From the NCBI RefSeq assembly GCF_030681155.1, contig NZ_JAUXXE010000053.1:79194-143193 (forward strand): a stretch of 64,000 nt of DNA, in the 5' to 3' direction. Both the position numbers and the translations under genes were made by a program. Every line of letters starts with the position of its first letter. The first letter of the stretch is position 1. Shown here one piece after another: positions 1 to 8,370 of this stretch. This DNA comes from Phenylobacterium sp. (GTDB taxonomy: Bacteria; Pseudomonadota; Alphaproteobacteria; Caulobacterales; Caulobacteraceae). Under the pieces are notes generated by a model. It did not search any database, was not told the origin of the DNA, and worked only from the letters and a program-made list of their open reading frames with translations.

Positions 1-620
1 CGGGCGCGCAGGCCGTGGGAGATGTAGTCGCGGCTGATTACCAGGTCGCTTCCGTCATCGGCCTTGCCGCGGACCAGGACGTGGATGTGCGGATGACCTG
101 TGTTCCAGTGAGCGACAGCCACCCAGTCGAGCTCGCTCGCGAGGTCGCGCGCCGCCTGCCCCATGAGGTCTCGGGTGAAGGCCTGGAGATCCTCCAGGCG
201 CTCGGCGTCGTCCGGGGACACGATGAAGCGGAAATGGTGCCGGTCGTCAGCGCAGCGCGCGACAAAGGCCTTGGCGTCGGCATCCTGCCCCTGGGCGCCG
301 AACAGGTCGCCCCGTGCCCCGTCCTGTGTGACGCCGTCGCGCTGGAGATAGGCCAGGTGGAGCGCCATCGGCGCCCCGCCGCGGGTGTGACGCACCACAC
401 GGGCCTTGATGACGGCGCTGCGGGTGCGCGCGCCCAACCGACTTGCCGCCAAGCTGGAGGCCCGCCCTCGGCCGAAGGCGCCCTTGAGGCTTGAGCGGCC
501 GGGATGCAGACCGCCGGCGCGCGCTGCGGCGGCCAGGGCCTCGCCGACGAAGGTGCGATGACCGCCGGCGCCACGGGACCGCGAGCGACCGGGGCGAAGG
601 ATGAAGTCATCGTCGTTCAT
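1..620 (-). CDS. Relaxase/mobilization nuclease, VirD2-like with DUF3363 relatives (N-terminal part; leaves the window)
   Basis: The open frame starts with ATG at 620 and is still open at base 1, so about 206 residues are visible. It parallels the intact relaxase at 53578-55317 almost motif for motif: 'DDFILRPGRSR' at the N-terminus, 'SAVIKARVVR', the active-site tyrosine region 'HLAYLQRDGV', 'HHFRFIVSPDDA', and the metal-binding histidine motif 'HPHIHVLVRG'. The family nicks oriT and pilots the transferred strand. It lies downstream of the transglycosylase and TraF genes on the same strand, as in the right module, and a nic-like site sits just upstream at 772-779. The frame and homology to the second copy are directly visible; its C-terminal half is outside the window. 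Confidence 0.9.
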   Translation of the reverse strand, partial: MNDDDFILRPGRSRSRGAGGHRTFVGEALAAAARAGGLHPGRSSLKGAFGRGRASSLAASRLGARTRSAVIKARVVRHTRGGAPMALHLAYLQRDGVTQDGARGDLFGAQGQDADAKAFVARCADDRHHFRFIVSPDDAERLEDLQAFTRDLMGQAARDLASELDWVAVAHWNTGHPHIHVLVRGKADDGSDLVISRDYISHGLRA

Positions 621-740
621 GGCGCCGCCCTGCGGAGCGAGGTGTCTGAAAGCCTTGGGGGCCAAGGGACGGGCGCAGATGGCAGCCTGCCAACGCCCCA
701 CGCACATCGCCGTAGCCAACTGTTTTTACGGTCCTTTTTC

Positions 741-785
741 TTGCCTCAAACCCAACCCGCCTCGCGCCTTTTATCCTGTCCTCCC
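741..785 (+). other. Candidate oriT nic region of the left module
   Basis: The plus strand reads TTTTATCCTG|T with the predicted nick between 778 and 779. TATCCTG|Y matches the IncP/VirD2-type nic core. It is preceded by 'TCGCGCC', which resembles the right-module site (TCGCGG then CCCTTTATCCTG on the minus strand). In both modules the site lies upstream of the relaxase on the strand opposite to it. No clear long inverted repeat flanks this copy, so it is less certain than the right one. Confidence 0.55.
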
Positions 786-863
786 CCCTCACCTTCCCTG
801 CACCCCGCTTAAAGACCGCCAAACCTGCGAGGCCGTACGACGCGCCGGGAATCACGAGACCGG

Positions 864-1472
864 TCATGGCGCGTTCGCCCCGTTGGACACGGCGACAAAC
901 AAGGATGAGCCCGCTGGCGCCCCGTCCGCCGCGGGGCCGTCCAGGTTTGCAAAAAGCGACCGAGGGGCGAGGTCGAGACGAAGCTCGTGGGGTGGAACTG
1001 CGGCCTGAACTTGCGGCGCAAGGATCGCCACATAGTCCCGCGTTTCCTGGGGCAACGGGCGGGTCCCGGCCAGGTACTGAAGATATCGCCCCGGCCCGGC
1101 GTTGTAGGCGGCGAGGAAGCCTGGCGCGCCAAACTGCGCGTGGAGCTCCCGCAGATAGGCGGCGCCGGCCATGATGTTGTCGCGGGGATGATAGGGATCT
1201 GCGCCCAGGCCGTAGCGCGTGCGCAGTTCGGCATAGGTATCGGGCATGATCTGCATCAGGCCGAGCGCGCCAGCTAATGACCGTGCCCGCGGGTCGTTGG
1301 CGCTTTCGGCGCGCATCACAGCGACGATCCAGGGCGCTGGAATTGCAAAACGCTCGGCGGCTTCGGCGACCAGCGCGGCGCGAATCTCGGGCGCCAGATG
1401 CTCACCGGCCGCGTAGGCCGGTGGAGGTCCCAGCGTCCCCATCGCGAGTGCGCCGCTCAACAGCCATCGCAT
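864..1472 (-). CDS. Lytic transglycosylase (SLT family, VirB1/TrbN-like)
   Basis: A periplasmic muramidase that opens peptidoglycan for the conjugation apparatus. I chose the ATG at 1472 because it starts a signal peptide (MRWLLSGALAMG ... AYAAG); an upstream in-frame ATG at 1538 would put an arginine-rich stretch before it. The SLT domain shows the catalytic-Glu region 'VMRAESANDPRA', then 'GALGLMQIMPDTYAELR', 'YHPRDNIMAGAAYLRELH' and 'FLAAYNAGPGRY'. About 202 residues. It follows traF directly and precedes the relaxase, the same order as the copy at 52569-53333, which it closely resembles. Confidence 0.9.
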   Translation of the reverse strand: MRWLLSGALAMGTLGPPPAYAAGEHLAPEIRAALVAEAAERFAIPAPWIVAVMRAESANDPRARSLAGALGLMQIMPDTYAELRTRYGLGADPYHPRDNIMAGAAYLRELHAQFGAPGFLAAYNAGPGRYLQYLAGTRPLPQETRDYVAILAPQVQAAVPPHELRLDLAPRSLFANLDGPAADGAPAGSSLFVAVSNGANAP

Positions 1473-1521
1473 GGGGCGCCTGCGCCGACCTTCGCGCCGA
1501 ACGCCGAGGACTGTAGCGATC

Positions 1522-2076
1522 CTAGCCGCCACGGCCACGCTCCCGAACCGTCCACAACGGCCTCACCCGGCCCACAATCTGGGACGAGGCCAGGGGGCCG
1601 AAGTAGCGACCGTCCAGGGAGCCGACCGCCTCGTTCAGCAGAAGCACCTGCCCAGGCTGCAGACGTTGACACCCCCCTAACACCGGCAGGGAGCGGCCCA
1701 TCCTGTCGTGCGACGCCGCCACCGCGACCTGGCGGCCGTCGACGCTCACCTGGCCGTGCGTCCAGCACAGGCGCGAGGGCGGCAGGGCCGCCACCCGCTT
1801 CACAAGCAGGACACCATGGGGCGCTGCGCCGCGGGTTGAGAGCCAGTCGGCGAGCGGCTTGGGCGGCGTCACCGCCACCAGATCGCCGACAGCGATGCTC
1901 CCCGGGTGCGAGCAGAGATAGAGCCCCACAGGCGCGCTGGCCGTCGCATTCCAGACGAGAGCCGGCGGCCAGGCGGCGAGCGCGGGCGCGAGCCCCAGGG
2001 CGAGGCCAGCCAGTCCCATCAACAGAATGATCGGACGAGGCCGGCGCCTGGCTTGCGCCGTAACGACAGGTGGCAC
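1522..2076 (-). CDS. traF: TraF, S26-family conjugative signal peptidase
   Basis: 184 aa. TraF proteins are membrane serine proteases that process (in RP4, cyclise) the pilin TrbC. An N-terminal transmembrane segment (about residues 15-35, IILLMGLAGLALGLAPALA) is followed by the nucleophile region 'NATASAPVGLY' and the general-base lysine region 'LLVKRVAALP', ending in the S26 box 'LDGRYFGPL'. It begins 3 bases after the HTH gene stop and overlaps an alternative start of the transglycosylase, so the genes are probably co-transcribed. A second copy is at 51636-52181. Confidence 0.9.
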   Translation of the reverse strand: MPPVVTAQARRRPRPIILLMGLAGLALGLAPALAAWPPALVWNATASAPVGLYLCSHPGSIAVGDLVAVTPPKPLADWLSTRGAAPHGVLLVKRVAALPPSRLCWTHGQVSVDGRQVAVAASHDRMGRSLPVLGGCQRLQPGQVLLLNEAVGSLDGRYFGPLASSQIVGRVRPLWTVRERGRGG

Positions 2077-2079
2077 GGC

Positions 2080-2355
2080 CTATCCTCCGACGCTCCAGGC
2101 CGCCGGCGGCCGCGGCCGGCGCGCGGGGTGGACGACACTCGCGGCGGGGTCGGTGGTGGAGGTGCGCGCACCCCGGTCAGCCCAGGCTTGCAGGTCGCCG
2201 ACGGCGTAGATCACGCGGCCGCCGATCTTCTTGTAGGTCGGGCCGGTGCCAAAGGTGCGGTGCTTCTCCAAGGTCCGCCCCGAGAGGCCCAGGAACCGAG
2301 CCGCCTCGGCGGTGCGCAGCATTCGCGGCGGGATGGGTGTGGATGTGTCTGTCAT
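2080..2355 (-). CDS. AlpA/MerR-like helix-turn-helix DNA-binding protein
   Basis: 91 aa with the 'LRTAEAARFLGLSGRTLEKHR' winged-helix signature and 'YKKIGGRVIYAVGDLQAWAD' typical of helix_turn_helix_17/AlpA-type small regulators found in ICE backbones. It is a close relative of the protein at 48849-49130. In the right module this gene is followed by repA, parA, a small RHH gene and DUF2840 before traF; here traF follows after 3 bases, so the replication/partition block is absent. Likely a transcriptional regulator of the transfer genes (inference). Confidence 0.85.
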   Translation of the reverse strand: MTDTSTPIPPRMLRTAEAARFLGLSGRTLEKHRTFGTGPTYKKIGGRVIYAVGDLQAWADRGARTSTTDPAASVVHPARRPRPPAAWSVGG

Positions 2356-3149
2356 CTTCTGTCTCCGCGTATTTCCGAGCCGCGACCGGGAGCGGCAGCG
2401 CGGCCTCGAAAACCTGGCGGAGAGCGAGTCGGGGGGTTGATGGCGAAATCGCAGGGTCGCGACTCCGCCATCGCTCGGGATCAGCGGATCGGCTGCAATC
2501 CCTGGAGATAGTCGCAGGCGCGGGCCGCATGGGCGGCGGCGGTGAAGATGAAGCGGCGATCGCCCTTCAGGACCCGCAGCCAGCTGGCCAGGTAGGCGGC
2601 ATGGTCCTCGCGTGGCGTGAGGTCCAGCCCGAGGTCGGCGCAGAGGAACGCAGCGCCCAGTTCGGCGACAAGCTCTTCCCGCGCATAGTCCTCATCGCCC
2701 CAGCGCCCGCGACCGAAGTCCCGGTCGAGGCGGCTGGGATGCGCGGTCCAATGGACGCATTCGTGAGCCAGGGTCGCGTAGTAGCTCTCCGGGTCCCGGA
2801 AGGCCTCGAAGGGTGGCGATTGCACGTGGTCGGCGTGAATCGCGTAGTAGGCGCGCGCACCGCCATGGCGGATGTCTGCGCCCGTGGCGGCGAAGAAGGT
2901 TTCGGCGCGGGCGATCCTCGCGTGGGGATCTAACGTCGGCCGGGCGCACGCCTGGCCGCGGTCCGGCAGCCCATCGATCTGTTCGACATTGAACACCGTG
3001 TAGGCCTTCAGAAAGGAGATGTGGCGCTCGACGTCCACGCCTTCGGCGTCCGGCTCGGTCCGCGCCAAGCGGTTGGCGTAGACCACGATCGAACCAGTCT
3101 CTCCCTTGCGGACATGTCCTCCGAGCGCCAGCGCCTGGCGGAAGGTCAT

Positions 3150-4494
3150 GTGTGGACGGCCCCTGCGTTGCAAGGGGCGTCAGCTGAGATTTCGCTCCGG
3201 TCAGGCAGCAGTCATGTGTCCGGCCTGTTTGCGCGGCGCACGTGGCCGCTGGCCCTGATGAAGTCCGCGGACCGGGTCCCAATCATCCAGACGCGCTCGA
3301 GGCGCCTAACCTACCGTGGGCTCTCCCGATCCCCGGGTTGACCGGGTCGTCATCACACCATCAGCACTCCTGCAACTTGAGCCGTAATCGCTGACGCGCT
3401 CAAAGCGCCCCGGCGACACCCGGCCGATAGACCTCGCCACGCGTGAGGATGGCCCAGGCGATTCGCGCTGCCTTGTTGGCCAGCGCGACGGACACCAGCC
3501 GGGCGGGACGTCGCTCGAGCAGCGCCATCGCCCAAGCCTGGCGCGGCCCGCCGCGGGTGCGGGCGTAGCGGATGATCGAAGTGGCGCCGACGACCAGCAG
3601 TCGGCGAAGATATCGGTCGCCCATCTTCGAAATCGACCCGAGCCGATCTTTCCCGCCGCTGGAGTTTTGTCTCGGCACGAGTCCGATCCAGGCGGCGAAC
3701 TGGCGACCCGATTTGAAGTGGCTGGGGTCGGTCACCGTGGCGGCGATCGCTGCGGCTGTGACGGGGCCGACGCCAGGAATCGTGGCCAGGCGCCGTGCCG
3801 CGTCATTGGTCTTGGCCCATCCAAAGATGTGCTGCTCCACCTCGCGGATCCGGTCTTTGACCTCCTGAAGCTGCCGCAGCAAAACCTCCAAGGCGCAGAG
3901 CATCAGAGCGGGCAGCCGGTCTCGCTCGGCCTCGACGACTTGCAGCAGCTCCGGCACACGCTTCACGCCGGGTGGCGCGATAATGCCAACCTCGGAGAGG
4001 TGAGCACGCAGCGCGTTGTAGAGGCTGGTGCGTTGGCGGACGAGTTGATCGCGGATGCGATGGAGCATCAGAACCGACTGCTGTTCAGCACTCTTGAGCG
4101 GCACGTAGCGCATCGTCGGTCGACTGACCGCCTCGCAGATCGCTTCGGCGTCGACCGCGTCGTTCTTCCCCCGCTTGACGTAAGGCTTCACATAGCTGGG
4201 CGGCATCAGCTTGACCTGGTGGCCCAGGGCCGCGAGTTCGCGCCCCCAGTGGTGCGCTGAGAAGCAAGCCTCCATCCCAACGAGGCATGGATCCAGGCTG
4301 CGGAAGAACGGCAGCACTTCGGCGCGGCCCAACTTCTTGCGCACGATCACCTGGCCGTCGGCAGTGACGCCGTGGACCTGGAAGACGTTCTTGCCGAGAT
4401 CGAAGCCGATGGTCGTGAGCTGCATGGTGGGTCCTCCTGCTCTGTGGCTAGCCCCCTCCGAATTCACATCTGCAGTCGCAGGGGCCGTCCACCC
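3150..4494 (-). mobile_element. IS110-family insertion sequence (IS1111-like, with subterminal inverted repeats)
   Basis: Boundaries come from comparing the split ardC halves with the intact right-hand ardC. Perfect 16-bp inverted repeats, GTGGACGGCCCCTGCG, lie at 3152-3167 and (as reverse complement) 4477-4492, just inside the junctions. Inverted repeats near the ends are characteristic of the IS1111 subgroup of IS110 elements. No obvious target duplication is seen, as expected for this family. Size about 1.34 kb, one transposase gene. Confidence 0.85.
3400..4425 (-). CDS. IS110-family transposase (IS1111 group)
   Basis: About 341 aa from ATG 4425 (MQLTTIGFDLGKNVFQVHG). The N-terminal DEDD (RuvC-like) domain shows 'IGFDLGKNVFQ', 'GMEACFSAHHW' and 'KNDAVDAEAICEA'; the C-terminal transposase_20 domain shows 'TIPGVGPVTAAAIAATV' and 'FAAWIGLVPRQNSSGGK'. 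The same frame is open upstream into the ardC N-terminus, so an ardC-transposase fusion could be read from 4743, but the IS start is the sensible one. It looks intact. Confidence 0.92.
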   Translation of the reverse strand: MQLTTIGFDLGKNVFQVHGVTADGQVIVRKKLGRAEVLPFFRSLDPCLVGMEACFSAHHWGRELAALGHQVKLMPPSYVKPYVKRGKNDAVDAEAICEAVSRPTMRYVPLKSAEQQSVLMLHRIRDQLVRQRTSLYNALRAHLSEVGIIAPPGVKRVPELLQVVEAERDRLPALMLCALEVLLRQLQEVKDRIREVEQHIFGWAKTNDAARRLATIPGVGPVTAAAIAATVTDPSHFKSGRQFAAWIGLVPRQNSSGGKDRLGSISKMGDRYLRRLLVVGATSIIRYARTRGGPRQAWAMALLERRPARLVSVALANKAARIAWAILTRGEVYRPGVAGAL

Positions 4495-4815
4495 CATCAT
4501 CCAGGTCGGTTCGATGAAGCCGCGCGCCGCAGCTTCCGACCAGAGCAGGACGACATTGATCCCGTTGTAGGGCTGGCCGTTGTGCCGCAGTGGCCGGCTG
4601 ACGCTCGAGGTCGCTGTCTTGTTCGACCAGGGTTGGGTCCAGGGGCGAACGCCGCGGTCGAGGTCGGCGACGATGGCGTTGGTGACGCGGGTGTAGAGGT
4701 CGGGCCGGGCGTCTGGGCGCACGGCGGAGGTTGGACGGGCCATGACGGCCTCCGATCTTGTGCTGGTTGGGGGAGATGGGCGCCGCCCGCGCGCAGGCGC
4801 GGGCGGCGCCAGGGC

Positions 4816-5127
4816 TCAGTCGGCGGCGCGGCTGCGCGACCAGATCAGGGCGTAGCCGTCCTCGGCGTCGACCAGAGAGGCGTAGATCGGGGCGGCGAAG
4901 CTGGGGTCGTCCAGCTTGACGGAGAGGTAGTCCCGGTTCTCACGGCTGGTCTTCTTCCAGGCCGCCCCAAACTCGGTGGCGCCGGCGAAGATGCGGTAGT
5001 CCGGGGCCTTGTCGTTCTCCTTCTCGGCGGTCCGGAATTGCGCGGACTTGACGTTGAGGGTGAGGGTCTTGATGGCGCCGCTGATGGAGCCGTCTTCGTG
5101 CTTGGTGAAGGTGCCGATGGTGGCCAT
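4816..5127 (-). CDS. DUF736 family protein
   Basis: 103 aa from ATG 5127, preceded by an AGGAG site. '[17 protein letters not shown]', '[16 protein letters not shown]' and '[19 protein letters not shown]' are the conserved blocks of DUF736, small proteins of unknown function that mark alphaproteobacterial plasmids and Tn4371-like ICEs. Homologues in the window are at 46683-47009 (closest) and 52227-52565. It is upstream of ardC in transcription. A conserved hairpin lies in its leader at 5249-5301. Function unknown. Confidence 0.9.
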   Translation of the reverse strand: MATIGTFTKHEDGSISGAIKTLTLNVKSAQFRTAEKENDKAPDYRIFAGATEFGAAWKKTSRENRDYLSVKLDDPSFAAPIYASLVDAEDGYALIWSRSRAAD

Positions 5128-5248
5128 GGTGGATCTCCTGTTGCTCGGACCGCGCCTGTCGCGGCCTCGATGGCGATCCCCAGGCCGGGGGGCGACCGGC
5201 GCCGCAGCCATCTGGCCCGAAGCGTCAGCGCAGGACGCCGACGGGCGG

Positions 5249-5301
5249 CTTCTTTGCCTCGCGAGGAATGACGTGGCCCAAGGCGCGGCAGGGGAAAGAA
5301 G
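5249..5301 (-). promoter_or_regulatory. Conserved hairpin element upstream of DUF736 (left copy)
   Basis: Arms CTTCTTT (5249-5255) and AAAGAAG (5295-5301) form a perfect 7-bp inverted repeat. Read on the minus strand, the loop contains CCCCTGCCG and GTCATTCCTCGCG. The same arrangement (TTTCTT, CCCCTGCCG, GTCATTCCTCGCG, AAGAAA) occurs at 46518-46567, about the same distance upstream of the other DUF736 gene. Rest of 5128-5604: no gene recognised. Confidence 0.6.
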
Positions 5302-5604
5302 GCGCGCGGCGGCGTTGCGGCGACGGCCGGGGCGCAACGCGCCCGCACCCGCCGGACCGATCACGCCCAGAGAGGCCGCCCTGGCCGGTCCCTCAGCGGA
5401 CATGGAGGCCTTACGGCGCCCCTCGGCTCTCCCAAGCCTTGTCGGCGCGGACCTGGGCGCCCGGGCCTTGTTCACCTCGCCTCAGTCGCTGCTCGGGGCC
5501 GCGCGGGCGGTGGGTGAAGGCGCTCGGATCACGGGATTGGAGGTGATCGATCGGTGGCGAGGCAAGCAGCTCTCGGACAAGCTCGCGGACCGGAGGCGAT
5601 TCTC

Positions 5605-5937
5605 ATGACGGACACGATCTTCATCGACGGCGCCGCCGACTTCGCCGTCTCGCACCACGACGGTCGCTTCCTGCGTAGCCCTGGCTTGGCCGCCCTCGCC
5701 CGCCGCGACGCCGATGGCGGCTATACGGTCCTGCATCGCGAGCGCTGCGAGGCCATCAACCGTCAGATCGGGCCGGGTCATCCGCGCTGGAGTTGGGCCT
5801 TGGCCCAGGGCCTGGACACCCTCCGGGTCCATCCGCTGGATCGGCCGCGTCCTAAGCTTGGGACGACCTCGCGCGCCCCGGTTCGCTGGCACGTGGACGC
5901 CCTAGGATACGACGATGAAAGTCCGCTTTTGCAATGA
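5605..5937 (+). CDS. Hypothetical protein
   Basis: 110 aa from ATG 5605, with a good Shine-Dalgarno (GGAGG about 10 bases upstream). The sequence begins MTDTIFIDGAADFAV and has no signal peptide, membrane segment or motif I recognise. The end overlaps the first possible start of the MmcQ-like gene, suggesting coupling. It runs against the direction of the surrounding ICE genes, so it may be part of a later insertion. No function proposed. Confidence 0.5.
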   Translation: MTDTIFIDGAADFAVSHHDGRFLRSPGLAALARRDADGGYTVLHRERCEAINRQIGPGHPRWSWALAQGLDTLRVHPLDRPRPKLGTTSRAPVRWHVDALGYDDESPLLQ

Positions 5938-5950
5938 CGGCTCGTCCCGA

Positions 5951-6280
5951 ATGGTGAGCGCGGACGACTTTCGCCAGATGGCGCTGAGCCTGCCGCGCGC
6001 GGTCGAAAAGCAGGTGCTCGGATCCCAGGAGTTTCGCATCCGGGACAAGGCCTCCGCGACGGTCGGCTGGCCCGAGCCTGGCTGGGCGGTGGTGCGCCTG
6101 ACGCCAAAGGACCAGGCCGCATTCATGGGGAAATCGCCGGCGCTGTCGCCAGAGCCGGGCGGCCGGGGGCGACGCGGCGTGACGCGCGTGCGCCTTGCGG
6201 GGTTGGACGCGGGCCTGATGGCGCCTCTCGTCCAGGCGGCGTGGCGGCTGGTCCACGACGCGAGCCAGGCGCGCGCATGA
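5951..6280 (+). CDS. MmcQ/YjbR family protein
   Basis: 109 aa from ATG 5951 (MVSADDFRQMALSLPRAVEK); an ATG at 5915 is also possible. 'ADDFRQMALSLPRAVEK', 'GSQEFRIRDKASATVGW', 'GWAVVRLTPKDQAAF' and the C-terminal 'LVQAAWRLV' are the usual landmarks of this CyaY-like fold family, annotated as DNA-binding on structural grounds; cellular role unclear. It is convergent with the ParB-like gene, 54 bases away. Confidence 0.75.
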   Translation: MVSADDFRQMALSLPRAVEKQVLGSQEFRIRDKASATVGWPEPGWAVVRLTPKDQAAFMGKSPALSPEPGGRGRRGVTRVRLAGLDAGLMAPLVQAAWRLVHDASQARA

Positions 6281-6333
6281 CGAGGCCGCCGCCCAACCGG
6301 GGTTGGGCGGCGGCTCGCCCTTGGCGCGCCCGT

Positions 6334-8322
6334 CTATTCCGCCGCCATCACCTCGGCCGCGCTCCCCTCGCCTTCGAGCACGTCCACCGAACCGGCGTCG
6401 GCGTCCCGCGATGGCGTGCGCAGAACGCGGGGCAACCACCCCGTCTCCGCCGCCAGAGTCTCGGCCGCAGCCGCCATCTCCGGTTTCTTGAGGCCGACGA
6501 TGCGTTCGGCCGCCTCGGCGCCCGAGGCTTCACCGACCGCTTCAAGAATGCGGGCCTTGGTCACGCGGGTGAAGTAGGTCGCGCCGGTCGCGCGCCAATC
6601 GAGCGACATGTCGAGCCCCAGGCGGACGGCTAGGGCGTCGGCCTGCGCCAGGGCATGGGGCCGGCGTTGCCAGCCCTGCACTGCGTCGAGCGAGAGCCCG
6701 ACGCAGTGGGCGAAGATCGCCAGCCGGCTGTCGGTGTCCAGGTCGACCACGAACGCCCAGAGGTCTTCGGCCGCTTCGGGCATCTGACGCGCCCAAGTCT
6801 CGTGCCGGGAGTTGATCCGCTGGCACGCCGGGCCGTTCTCGATGCCCGCCGCCTCTGCCGAAAGGCCGCGCGAGGCCATCCGGATATCGGCGCAGCTTGC
6901 ATTGCCGGCGGGGAAGAACACCCGCAGCGCCAGGGCGTGGACCACGGTGAGGAACGCCACCTCCGGCTGCTCGGCCATGGCATCGCGAAGCGATGCGGTG
7001 CGGAAGGCGGTGAGTTCGGCCACGAGGCGGTCGGAGAGCGGCGAAAGGCCGTCGTCGTCCTCCTCGGCCTCGGTCTCGCGCTCCGGCGCTGCGACGCCGT
7101 CGCCCGCGTCGTCCTCGCCACCTTCGGCCTCGGGTTCCGGCTCGGGCGCGAGGTCTTCGGGCCGGATGAAGCCCCGCTCGATCCGAGCTTGGCCGTCATA
7201 GGCGAGGCAGACGAAGAGGCCGCCACGGGCCACCTCGTCGGGGCGATATGCATAGTCCTCGCCCAACGCCTCCAACTCCGCTTCGATCTCCTTCAACCGC
7301 GCCTCGACCTCAGGAGGCAGGTCCTCGATGTCGGCGAAGGCTTCGACCTGGGCGTCGTACTCCGCCGAGATCGCCTCGATCCGCGCGATCTCGTCCTCGG
7401 TGCGCTCCACCCTGCGCGGATAGGTGCGGGTTAAACCGTGGGCCGACGGGAAGTCCACAGCGGCCTGCGCCCACTTCCAGCCTTCGCGGGCGCGCACGTC
7501 GTCGGCCAGCGCGGCCAGCTTCTCGGTGGTCAGCCGTTCCACCAGAACCACGTCGTCCAGCCAGCCGCCGCGATCCTCGGTGAAAAGGTCGCGGGTCAGC
7601 GCGCCGCCCGCCTCAAGATAGGCCTCGACGCCGATGAACACCGCCCGGCGGTCGTCTGCGGCAATCTTGCTCTCGGTCAGGGCTTGGCGGATGAAACCCG
7701 CCGAGCGGTTGTAGGCGAGGCTCGCATAGACCTGCTCCTGGCGCGCGTGATCCTCCGTGATCGCAAAGGCCATCAGTTGGTCGAGCGTCAGGCCGTCCTC
7801 GCGATAGACCCCGATCAACTGCGGCGACACCGCGCCCAGCCGAAGGCGCTGGCGCACCACCTGGGCCGAGACGCCGAACCGGGCGCCGATCTCTTCGGCG
7901 CCCCAACCCAGACGGTCGTTGAGGTCGCGGAAGGCCTCGAACTGGTCGGCGGGATGCATGGCCGACCGCGTGACGTTTTCATCGAGGCTGATCTCCTGCG
8001 GATCGAATTCGGTGTCGATGACGCAGGCGACGGGGTGAGACGTCTTGATCGACTTGCGCTTTGCCAGCAGGTTGAGGGCGAGGCGGCGCCCTTCTCCGAT
8101 GGTCACCAGCCAGGAGCCCGTCAGACCGCCGTCCCCGTCGCGTTCGGGCTCGACCACGGGCTTCTGCAGCATCTTCTTGGCGCTGATGCTGGCGGCCAGC
8201 GCCTCGATGGCGGCGGCCGTATGCGGAACCTTGCGCACGTTGCGCGGCGATTTCTTCAGCTTGTTGAGGGGGATGTCGATCTCTGTTCCCGAGACGATCT
8301 CGATGGGGCTGTCGTTGGTCAT
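6334..8322 (-). CDS. ParB/RepB/Spo0J-family nuclease-domain protein
   Basis: 662 aa from ATG 8322, preceded by AAAGGAGG. N-terminal ParB domain: 'IDIPLNKLKKSPRNVRK', 'TIGEGRRLALNLL', 'EISLDENVTRSAMHPADQFEAF'. The HTH follows ('IGARFGVSAQVVRQRLRLGAV'). The long C-terminal region has an acidic low-complexity stretch around 'EPEPEAEGGEDDAGDG' and is typical of the large ParB-like proteins on alphaproteobacterial ICEs and plasmids rather than chromosomal ParB. A paralogue is at 35200-37335. It could act in maintenance or as a regulator; no ParA is adjacent here. Confidence 0.9.
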   Translation of the reverse strand: MTNDSPIEIVSGTEIDIPLNKLKKSPRNVRKVPHTAAAIEALAASISAKKMLQKPVVEPERDGDGGLTGSWLVTIGEGRRLALNLLAKRKSIKTSHPVACVIDTEFDPQEISLDENVTRSAMHPADQFEAFRDLNDRLGWGAEEIGARFGVSAQVVRQRLRLGAVSPQLIGVYREDGLTLDQLMAFAITEDHARQEQVYASLAYNRSAGFIRQALTESKIAADDRRAVFIGVEAYLEAGGALTRDLFTEDRGGWLDDVVLVERLTTEKLAALADDVRAREGWKWAQAAVDFPSAHGLTRTYPRRVERTEDEIARIEAISAEYDAQVEAFADIEDLPPEVEARLKEIEAELEALGEDYAYRPDEVARGGLFVCLAYDGQARIERGFIRPEDLAPEPEPEAEGGEDDAGDGVAAPERETEAEEDDDGLSPLSDRLVAELTAFRTASLRDAMAEQPEVAFLTVVHALALRVFFPAGNASCADIRMASRGLSAEAAGIENGPACQRINSRHETWARQMPEAAEDLWAFVVDLDTDSRLAIFAHCVGLSLDAVQGWQRRPHALAQADALAVRLGLDMSLDWRATGATYFTRVTKARILEAVGEASGAEAAERIVGLKKPEMAAAAETLAAETGWLPRVLRTPSRDADAGSVDVLEGEGSAAEVMAAE

Positions 8323-8341
8323 GGCGACCTCCTTTGGGTCA

Positions 8342-8370
8342 GGCTGCATGCGCAAGGCGCGCATGCAGCC
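8342..8370. promoter_or_regulatory. 12-bp perfect inverted repeat in the parB leader
   Basis: GGCTGCATGCGC (8342-8353) pairs with GCGCATGCAGCC (8359-8370) around a 5-base loop. It lies about 20 bases upstream of the ParB-like start codon, next to its Shine-Dalgarno, so it could be an operator or an mRNA hairpin affecting translation. The remainder of 8371-8839 is GC-rich with no gene that I can support. Confidence 0.6.

Larger units (their letters stand above)
2481..4743 (-). pseudogene. ardC: ardC antirestriction gene interrupted by an IS110-family element
   Basis: The N-terminal part is encoded from ATG 4743 to about 4495 (MARPTSAVRPDARPDLYTRV ... GFIEPTW) and belongs to the ssDNA-binding DUF1738 domain. 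The rest resumes at about 3149 with 'MTFRQALALGGHVRKGE' and continues to 2481, including the zincin motif 'HECVHWTAHPSRLDRD'. In the intact homologue at 33706-34668 the two halves are contiguous ('...SWLTFRQALSLGGDVRKGE'). The break falls at a Trp-Met junction where the insertion sequence sits. The 3' part could still be translated from internal starts but would lack the DNA-binding domain. Confidence 0.88.
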
